Assembly: GCF_934294775.1 (NCBI RefSeq)
Contig: NZ_CAKRAH010000002.1
Location: 53,009 to 117,008, forward strand
Source: an uncultured Dorea sp.
GTDB taxonomy: Bacteria; Bacillota; Clostridia; Lachnospirales; Lachnospiraceae
DNA: 64,000 nucleotides
Direction of reading: 5' to 3'
Under the pieces are notes generated by a model. The model saw nothing but the letters and a program-made list of their open reading frames with translations, was not told where the DNA came from and made no database searches. Within the stretch, counting starts at the first letter, position 1. The number at the start of each line of letters is the position of its first letter. This document shows positions 58,209-64,000 of this stretch, piece by piece. Made by a program: the position numbers and the translations under genes.

Positions 58209-58631
58209 ATGCGATCAATGATTTTATGCTATAATCTGAAAGGCACGAAGAAGGGCAGAAAACTGGGAATGCTCGGAAGTTTTCTGGGCTTTCGGATAAA
58301 ATATGTAGAAAAAGAAGAATATTTGAAAAGTATCGGGGAACTGACAGGTCTGATAAATGAAAAGGAAACTACGGACAGTCAGATATCAGAACAGCAGGAT
58401 ACAGAAGCGTTTGAAGAAGAGATGATCGTAATCCAGATGGAAGATCACCGGATGCTGGATAAACTGTTGTTCCAGATGCGGAAAGAAAAGGTCCAGATTC
58501 CATTAAAGGCAGTTGTAACCGTACAGAATCAGAACTGGACATCAGAAGCTCTCTATAAAGAAATCAAAAAAGAACATGAAACCATGATGAAGCTTGAAAA
58601 AGAAAAACAGGAAGCAGGCAGTCAGGGATAA
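58209..58631 (+). CDS. DUF3783 protein
   Basis: A 140-residue soluble protein. RSMILCYNLKGTKKGRKLGMLGSFLGFRIKYVEKEEYLKSIGELTG forms the N-terminal part, an acidic linker follows, and EMIVIQMEDHRMLDKLLFQMRKEKVQIPLKAVVTVQNQNWTSEALYKEIKKEHE is the DUF3783 core. Function unknown. Either ATG 58203 or 58209 could be used; AAGGGG is 4 nt from the first and 10 nt from the second. Just downstream, 58 nt later, is pcrA, a neighbourhood I have seen in related genomes. Confidence 0.8.
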   Translation: MRSMILCYNLKGTKKGRKLGMLGSFLGFRIKYVEKEEYLKSIGELTGLINEKETTDSQISEQQDTEAFEEEMIVIQMEDHRMLDKLLFQMRKEKVQIPLKAVVTVQNQNWTSEALYKEIKKEHETMMKLEKEKQEAGSQG

Positions 58632-58689
58632 AATACAGAACAGGTATTATAAGACAGAAATTACAAGATAAGAAAGGAAACAAAAAAGA

Positions 58690-60936
58690 TTGAGTATATA
58701 CGATACACTAAATGAACAGCAAAAAGAAGCAGTATTCCATACCGAAGGACCGCTTTTGATCCTGGCGGGTGCAGGCTCTGGAAAGACAAGAGTGTTAACG
58801 CACAGAATCGCATATTTAATAGAAGAAAAACAGATTAATCCATGGAATATTCTGGCAATCACATTTACGAACAAAGCAGCCGGAGAGATGAGAGAACGTG
58901 TGGATAAGCTGGTCGGATATGGATCAGAGAGTATCTGGGTAAGCACATTCCACTCTATGTGTGTACGTATCTTAAGAAGACACATAGATCTGCTTGGATA
59001 CGATACCAACTTTACAATCTATGACAGCGACGATCAGAAGACCCTGATGAGAGAGGTCTGTAAGCTGTTACAGATAGATACGAAGACCTACAGGGAAAGA
59101 GCATTGCTTTCAGAGATTTCCCGTGCAAAAGATGAGCTGGTTACGCCGCAGGAATTCAGACTGCGCGCAGAAGGAGATTTTGGCCGTAAGAAGATTGCAG
59201 ATGTCTATGAAGAGTATGAAAAACAGTTAAGATCGAATAATGCACTGGATTTTGATGATCTGTTATTTAAAACCGTACAGTTATTCCAGACACAGAAGGA
59301 TGTACTGGAGTACTATCAGGAACGGTTCCGTTATATCATGGTAGACGAGTATCAGGATACGAATACGGTACAGTTTAAGCTGATTGAACTTTTGGCATCA
59401 AAATACCGCAACCTGTGCGTAGTTGGTGACGATGATCAGTCAATCTATAAGTTCCGCGGTGCCAATATTAAGAATATTCTGGATTTTGAAAATGTCTTTG
59501 AAGACACCAAAGTAATCAAACTTGAGCAGAATTACCGTTCTACCGGAAATATCCTGAATGCGGCAAATGCAGTGATCCAGAATAATCAGGGAAGAAAAGA
59601 AAAGACGCTCTGGACGGAGAATGAAGAAGGAAATCAGATCCAGTTCCGTCAGTTTGATTCGGCATATGAAGAAGCAGAATATGTAGTCGGTGATATCAGA
59701 CGCCATGTGAATAAGGAAGAATGCGAATATAAAGACAACGCAGTACTTTACCGTACGAATGCACAGTCCCGTATGTTCGAAGAAAGATTTATCAGAGACA
59801 GTATTCCATATAAAGTAATCGGTGGTGTAAACTTCTATGCAAGACGTGAAATCAAAGATCTGCTTGCATATATGAAGACGGTAGATAACGGAAGAGATGA
59901 CCTGGCAGTCAGACGAATCGTTAATGTGCCAAAAAGAGGAATCGGACTTACCAGCATCAACCGTGTACAAGAATATGCAGCATCAAAAGGATGCAGCTTT
60001 TATGATGGACTCCGGGCAGTTGACCTGATCCCGAATATCGGAAGAGGACAGGCAAAACTGGAATCTTTTGTAGCTATGATCGAACATTTTAAAAATGATA
60101 CACAGGATATGAGCGTTTCTGAACTGATGGAAGAGATCATAAAAGAGACCGGATATATTGATGCACTGATCCACGAATGCGAAAGCGAAGAGGCAGCTTC
60201 CCGTATTGAAAATATCGATGAGCTCCGTAATAAGATTGCATCTTATGAAGAAAACTGTGCCTCACAGAATGACGAGCCGACATTGAGTGGGTTCCTGGAA
60301 GATGTGGCACTTGTTGCAGATATTGACAGCCTGGATGAAAGTACGGATTATGTAGTCCTTATGACATTACATAGTGCAAAAGGTCTGGAATTCCCGCATG
60401 TATATCTGGCAGGAATGGAAGATGGGTTATTCCCAAGCTATATGACGATCACATCAGAAGATCCGGGAGATCTGGAAGAAGAACGAAGACTCTGCTATGT
60501 AGGTATTACAAGAGCAGAAAAAGATCTGACACTGACCTGTGCAAGGAAACGTATGGTACACGGAGAGACACAGTATAAGAAGATGTCCCGGTTCTTAAAA
60601 GAGATCCCGATGGAGCTCCTGGCAACAGGACCTGCCAAGAAAGAAAAGAAAGAAGAAAGCGAAGAACCGGTAAGAGTCAAGACATCCTTTATGCAGGCAA
60701 AAGAGACATTTAAAACCAAAGCATTTGCCACGGCAAAGCCGGTACAGCAGTTTGGAACACCGAAGGGAGGCAGTCTTCCGTATGGTGTCGGAGACCGTGT
60801 AAAACATATCAAATTCGGCGAAGGAACGGTAACTGCAATCACAGAAGGCGGAAGAGATTATGAAGTAACGGTAGACTTTGACGGACCAGGAACCAAGAAG
60901 ATGTTTGCTGCATTTGCGAGATTGCAGAAAGTGTAG
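58690..60936 (+). CDS. pcrA: ATP-dependent DNA helicase PcrA (UvrD/Rep family)
   Basis: A 748-residue 3'-5' helicase for repair and plasmid or fork processing. Motif I AGAGSGKTRVLTHR is near 28, motif II VDEYQDTN near 220, motif III VGDDDQSIYKFRGA near 245, motif V TLHSAKGLEFPHVYLAGMEDGLFPS near 560 and motif VI EERRLCYVGITRAEKDLTL near 600. The C-terminal VGDRVKHIKFGEGTVTAI...RLQKV is the RNA-polymerase-binding Tudor-like tail of PcrA. The start is TTG 58690 with AAAGGA upstream; no nearer ATG preserves the conserved N-terminus. Confidence 0.95.
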   Translation: MSIYDTLNEQQKEAVFHTEGPLLILAGAGSGKTRVLTHRIAYLIEEKQINPWNILAITFTNKAAGEMRERVDKLVGYGSESIWVSTFHSMCVRILRRHIDLLGYDTNFTIYDSDDQKTLMREVCKLLQIDTKTYRERALLSEISRAKDELVTPQEFRLRAEGDFGRKKIADVYEEYEKQLRSNNALDFDDLLFKTVQLFQTQKDVLEYYQERFRYIMVDEYQDTNTVQFKLIELLASKYRNLCVVGDDDQSIYKFRGANIKNILDFENVFEDTKVIKLEQNYRSTGNILNAANAVIQNNQGRKEKTLWTENEEGNQIQFRQFDSAYEEAEYVVGDIRRHVNKEECEYKDNAVLYRTNAQSRMFEERFIRDSIPYKVIGGVNFYARREIKDLLAYMKTVDNGRDDLAVRRIVNVPKRGIGLTSINRVQEYAASKGCSFYDGLRAVDLIPNIGRGQAKLESFVAMIEHFKNDTQDMSVSELMEEIIKETGYIDALIHECESEEAASRIENIDELRNKIASYEENCASQNDEPTLSGFLEDVALVADIDSLDESTDYVVLMTLHSAKGLEFPHVYLAGMEDGLFPSYMTITSEDPGDLEEERRLCYVGITRAEKDLTLTCARKRMVHGETQYKKMSRFLKEIPMELLATGPAKKEKKEESEEPVRVKTSFMQAKETFKTKAFATAKPVQQFGTPKGGSLPYGVGDRVKHIKFGEGTVTAITEGGRDYEVTVDFDGPGTKKMFAAFARLQKV

Positions 60937-61029
60937 AGGTGTTACATACACAACGTGTGAACAGTAACACAGATAGTAAGGTATAGAAAAATATATGAAA
61001 AAGAAGTAGTAATCATCTATAGATAGTGG

Positions 61030-61035
61030 TATAAT
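61030..61035 (+). promoter_or_regulatory. -10 box before the acidic-tail membrane protein
   Basis: A perfect TATAAT about 49 nt before the start codon, with no convincing -35. Confidence 0.5.
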
Positions 61036-61083
61036 AAACGCAGAATTGATTTGCTACAAGAGCAGAGGAAAGGACGTGAAAGC

Positions 61084-61329
61084 ATGAGTAAAGTAGAAGA
61101 GATTATTGCAGCATCTAAGCTCAGCGAACTGATGAATAATAAGGAAGAAGACAAACACGGCAAAACTGTACTTTGGATTCTGGCTGTTGTCGGTGCAGTC
61201 GCTGCAGTTGCAGGAATTGCTTATGCCGTATATTGCTTCTTTACCCCGGATTATCTGGAAGACTTTGAAGATGATTTTGACGACGATGATTTCGATGATG
61301 ACTTCTTCGATGATGACGATCAGGTATAA
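61084..61329 (+). CDS. Small single-span membrane protein with Asp-rich tail
   Basis: An 81-residue protein. The N-terminal 25 residues are charged (MSKVEEIIAASKLSELMNNKEEDKHGKT), one membrane helix spans about 28-52 (VLWILAVVGAVAAVAGIAYAVYCFF), and the C-terminal tail alternates Asp and Phe: FEDDFDDDDFDDDFFDDDD. The tail may bind cations or a basic partner. I do not know the function. GGAAAGGA lies upstream of ATG 61084. A terminator follows. Confidence 0.78.
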   Translation: MSKVEEIIAASKLSELMNNKEEDKHGKTVLWILAVVGAVAAVAGIAYAVYCFFTPDYLEDFEDDFDDDDFDDDFFDDDDQV

Positions 61330-61366
61330 GAACCGGGCAGACGAATAGCAAAAAGAAGTGAAGAAA

Positions 61367-61420
61367 AAAAGCAGGTTAAGAACCTATCTGTTATAGGAAA
61401 GGCGTCTGGCCTGCTTTTCT
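61367..61420 (+). terminator. Terminator after the acidic-tail gene
   Basis: AAAAGCAGG (61367-61375) pairs with CCTGCTTTT (61410-61418), with an inner CCTAT/ATAGG stem in the loop. Confidence 0.8.
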
Positions 61421-61445
61421 CTTGTGGCTGTATGGGAGGAAAAAG

Positions 61446-62375
61446 ATGGAAGAACAGTGTTATGCATTATTGATTGATGCGGACAATGTATCTGCAAAAT
61501 ATATAAAACCAATACTGACAGAATTATCCAAGTATGGAATTATCACATACAAAAGAATCTATGGAGACTGGACAAGCACCCAGCATTCGAGCTGGAAAGA
61601 TGAACTGTTGACGAATTCGATCACACCAATCCAGCAGTTCAGCTATACACAGGGCAAGAATTCAACGGATTCAGCGATGATTATTGATGCAATGGATATC
61701 CTGTATACGAATGATGTGGATGGATTCTGTATTGTATCCAGTGACAGTGATTTTACAAGACTGGTAAGCCGTTTAAGAGAAAGCGGCAAGATGGTGATTG
61801 GGATGGGAGAGAATAAGACTCCGGAACCATTCCGCAAAGCATGTGACAAATTTACCATTCTGGAAAACCTGATGAATGAACAGAATCCGGGAACGACCAA
61901 GAATGCAACATCACATGACAGACGAAGCAAAGAAAAGATCGAAGATGCGATCATCAAGATGATCATAGAGAATCAGGACAGCAACAAGGCAACGGGACTG
62001 GGTGAAGTTGGAAGCCGTCTGGTAAGCCTTTATCCGGATTTTGACGTCCGAAGCTATGGCTATAATATGCTGTCAAAATTCCTGGAAGAGTTTACGAGAA
62101 TCCAGCTGGTGAAGCATGGAAATATTGTATCTGTAGCATTAAGGGAAGATCAGGATCTCAAAGAAAATATAGATACATACGTGGTACAGATCGTAAAAAA
62201 AGCTGGAAAAACAGGTATGGAATTAAGTACCCTGGGTAATAAAACGTATGAAAAATACAAAGACTTTAAGATCCGGGATTATGGTTATTCCCAGTTCAAC
62301 CAGTATGTGAAGAGTCTGAAACATGTACGGGTGGAACAGGAAGGAACCATCCTGAAGGCTGTCTATAAACAGTAA
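61446..62375 (+). CDS. NYN-domain putative RNase with OST-HTH/LOTUS modules
   Basis: A 309-residue protein. The N-terminal NYN (PIN-like) domain has ALLIDADNVSAKYIKPIL near 6, KNSTDSAMIIDAMDIL near 70 and FCIVSSDSDFTRLVSRLRESG near 92, giving the acidic metal site. Two C-terminal OST-HTH/LOTUS-type modules follow (about 167-238, LGEVGSRLVSLYPDFDVRSYGYNMLSKFLEEF, and 245-308, LSTLGNKTYEKYKDFKIRDYGYSQFNQYVKSL). LOTUS domains bind RNA, often G-quadruplexes, so an RNA-degrading role is likely but unproven. GGGAGG precedes ATG 61446. Confidence 0.86.
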   Translation: MEEQCYALLIDADNVSAKYIKPILTELSKYGIITYKRIYGDWTSTQHSSWKDELLTNSITPIQQFSYTQGKNSTDSAMIIDAMDILYTNDVDGFCIVSSDSDFTRLVSRLRESGKMVIGMGENKTPEPFRKACDKFTILENLMNEQNPGTTKNATSHDRRSKEKIEDAIIKMIIENQDSNKATGLGEVGSRLVSLYPDFDVRSYGYNMLSKFLEEFTRIQLVKHGNIVSVALREDQDLKENIDTYVVQIVKKAGKTGMELSTLGNKTYEKYKDFKIRDYGYSQFNQYVKSLKHVRVEQEGTILKAVYKQ

Positions 62376-62503
62376 CGGAATCATGGACAGATAGAAAAAT
62401 CATAGAAAACCTGCATAGTTCTGCAGATCAGAATAAAAGAAGTAAAAATACAGTAAAAGAAGATAAAAATATTTAGTATAGATTATAGAAAGGCTATTGT
62501 TAT

Positions 62504-63925
62504 ATGAAAAAAGGTCAGGTATACGAAGGCATAATTGAATCCGTAGAATTTCCAAATAAAGGACGCATCTATCTTCCAGAAGAGGACAGATGCGTGATCG
62601 TAAAAAATGGAGTGCCGGGACAGAAAGTAAAATTCTCGGTCAACAAAATCCGCAAAGGAAAAGCAGAAGGCCGCTTATTAGAAGTGCTCGAACCTTCTGA
62701 AAAAGAGATCCCGTCGGCCTGTCCGCATTTCGGACAGTGTGGAGGATGCACGTATCAGAATCTTCCATATGAAGAACAGCTTGCGATGAAAAACGAGCAG
62801 GTAAAAAAGATGATGGATGAAGCGGTAGAAGGGGAATATATATGGGAAGGCGTAAAACCAAGCCCGGTTACATCCGGGTATCGTAATAAGATGGAATTTT
62901 CATTTGGTGACGAATATAAAGACGGTCCGCTGGCACTTGGAATGCACAAAAGAGGAAGCTTTCATGATATTGTAAATGTAACAGACTGTCAGATCGTAGA
63001 TGACGACTACCGTAAGATTCTGTCATGTACATTGGAATGTGCGAGAGAATCCGGTCTTCCGTATTATCACCGCATGAAACATGTGGGATATTTCAGACAT
63101 TTATTAGTAAGAAAAGCAGTTAAGACAGGAGAAATCTTGGTAGACCTCGTAACAGCATCTGAGCAGGGAGCACTGGGAATGGATGCGGCAGAAGCAATGG
63201 AAAAAATCCAGAAGTTTAAAGAAAACTGGATTCAGAAAATGACTGCAATCGAATATGAAGGAAAACTGGTAGGAATCCTGCATACAAAGAATGACAGTCT
63301 TGCTGACGTTGTAAAAGACGAAGGAACAGAAGTCCTCTATGGACAGGATTATTTCTATGAAGAACTTCTGGGATTAAAATTCAAGATCACACCATTTTCA
63401 TTCTTTCAGACAAATTCACTGGGAGCAGAAGTCTTATATGAGACAGCCAGAGATTACATTGGGGATACGAATGAGAAAGTTGTATTCGACCTCTACAGTG
63501 GAACCGGAACCATCGCCCAGATCCTGGCACCGGTTGCAAAAAAAGTTGTGGGAGTAGAAATTGTAGAAGAAGCAGTAGAAGCCGCAAAGGAAAATGCAAA
63601 GTTAAATAACTTAGATAACTGTACCTTCTGGGCAGGAGATGTATTAAAAGTCATCGACGAACTCGGTGAAGTGCCGGATCTTATCATGCTTGACCCTCCA
63701 AGAGACGGGGTTAATCCGAAGGCACTTATGAAGATCTTAAACTTCGGAGTAGAGCGTCTGGTATACATCGCATGTAAGCCAACCAGTCTGGCGCGTGATC
63801 TGGAGATGATACAGGGACGAGGATATAAGGTAGAAAGAATCGGGGGAGTGGATCTCTTCCCGGGAACTTACCATGTGGAGACTGTGTGCCTTTTGGGCAA
63901 ACGAAAACCAGATGCCACGATATAG
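62504..63925 (+). CDS. rlmD: 23S rRNA (uracil-C5)-methyltransferase, RlmD family
   Basis: A 473-residue RNA m5U methyltransferase. An N-terminal TRAM domain (GQVYEGIIESVEFPNKGRIYL) precedes the cluster motif CPHFGQCGGCTYQNLPYEEQL near 73-82 and a later cysteine in NVTDCQIVDD near 163. The SAM domain has FDLYSGTGTIAQILAPVAKKVVGVE near 330 and MLDPPRDGVNPK near 396; the catalytic cysteine is in VYIACKPTSLARDL near 424. The stop is a TAG at 63923, after which the same frame stays open to the window edge. Confidence 0.93.
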   Translation: MKKGQVYEGIIESVEFPNKGRIYLPEEDRCVIVKNGVPGQKVKFSVNKIRKGKAEGRLLEVLEPSEKEIPSACPHFGQCGGCTYQNLPYEEQLAMKNEQVKKMMDEAVEGEYIWEGVKPSPVTSGYRNKMEFSFGDEYKDGPLALGMHKRGSFHDIVNVTDCQIVDDDYRKILSCTLECARESGLPYYHRMKHVGYFRHLLVRKAVKTGEILVDLVTASEQGALGMDAAEAMEKIQKFKENWIQKMTAIEYEGKLVGILHTKNDSLADVVKDEGTEVLYGQDYFYEELLGLKFKITPFSFFQTNSLGAEVLYETARDYIGDTNEKVVFDLYSGTGTIAQILAPVAKKVVGVEIVEEAVEAAKENAKLNNLDNCTFWAGDVLKVIDELGEVPDLIMLDPPRDGVNPKALMKILNFGVERLVYIACKPTSLARDLEMIQGRGYKVERIGGVDLFPGTYHVETVCLLGKRKPDATI

Positions 63926-64000
63926 ATCGACTTAGATCTGGACGAGCTGGATGCCACCAGTGCCGAGTTGAAAGCAACCTATCAGGAAATCAAAGATTAT
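63926..64000 (+). other. In-frame open sequence after the rlmD TAG stop
   Basis: The 25 codons after the rlmD stop read IDLDLDELDATSAELKATYQ and then EIKDY in the same frame. I recall similar LDELDxTSAExKATYxEIKxY text as a C-terminal extension of RlmD-annotated proteins in Lachnospiraceae. If so, the TAG splits a longer protein. The window ends before this can be followed. Confidence 0.5.

Noticed and set aside
1..64000. tRNA, rRNA or tmRNA genes
   Set aside because: No cloverleaf or conserved rRNA segment was found by reading either strand of the gaps; a tRNAscan or Rfam run would be decisive.

Overview
The window reads as chromosomal DNA from a low-to-moderate GC anaerobic Firmicute, most likely a Lachnospiraceae gut commensal. 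This is an inference from gene content: PolC-type replicase, MurT/GatD lipid II amidation, flavodoxin-type IspG, indolepyruvate:ferredoxin oxidoreductase, Rho with L31 and a DUF1385 protein, DUF4364, DUF975, DUF1836 and DUF6320 proteins, and AGGAGG-type ribosome binding sites with TTGACA/TATAAT promoters. There is no CRISPR array, prophage, tRNA, rRNA or intact insertion sequence. Most of the window is ordinary core genome; the unusual material lies between the genes.

Layout. 1-2316 is a leftward operon (malic enzyme, TIGR01212-type radical SAM protein, DUF4364 protein running off the edge). 2577-10998 is a rightward translation and amino-acid block: rho, rpmE, DUF1385, prmC, prfA, DUF2156, two PLP aminotransferases (the second hisC) and a small export-type membrane protein. 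11450-14492 holds a PfkB sugar kinase and murT-gatD. 14507-15974 has an XRE regulator and two small unknown genes. 16166-22937 has ispG overlapping polC, a MnmM/YtqB-like methyltransferase and a Nim-like flavin protein. 23048-27933 is the iorA-iorB-paaK-ACT operon for aryl-pyruvate to arylacetyl-CoA chemistry, followed by an SseB-like gene. 28185-32598 has a cold-shock gene, ptsI, a broken NCS2 permease and an ABC-F ATPase. 32612-36170 has DUF975, an esterase and a condensation-like membrane acyltransferase. 36267-37022 is a structured leader plus a CarD-like gene. 37272-42946 has an orphan substrate-binding lipoprotein and a TetR gene with a clear operator, followed by a two-gene ABC transporter. 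43070-49744 has an NSS symporter, a C_GCAxxG protein, a VOC protein, a ketopantoate-reductase-like gene, a CyuA-type cysteine desulfidase, two unknowns and a MATE pseudogene. 49943-54358 has asparaginase, an unknown, a PHP phosphatase, a YerC-type regulator, DUF1836 and a MarR regulator. 54410-58061 is an asymmetric heterodimeric ABC exporter. 58209-64000 has DUF3783, pcrA, an acidic membrane protein, a NYN/LOTUS RNA-handling protein and rlmD, which has an in-frame TAG followed by further open frame to the window edge.

Most notable non-coding content. (1) A family of six dispersed, structured intergenic elements (11016-11098, 15999-16121, 28004-28083, 37083-37166, 45821-45900, 52845-52947). 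Each has a palindromic arm around CTGCCASTGGCAG, a short hairpin with the signature CTCTTGCATAC, an A-run and a strong terminator. Arm changes compensate between copies and both orientations occur. (2) A run of four further hairpins at 11115-11275 next to one copy. (3) A 220-250 nt leader upstream of carD with a 14-bp hairpin and crossing (pseudoknot or switch) stems. (4) Several well-formed operator/promoter overlaps: TAACAGCGTTA-TG-TAACGCTGTTA at the tetR start, and palindromes inside the promoter spacers of the DUF1836 and malic enzyme genes. No new protein-coding system stood out.
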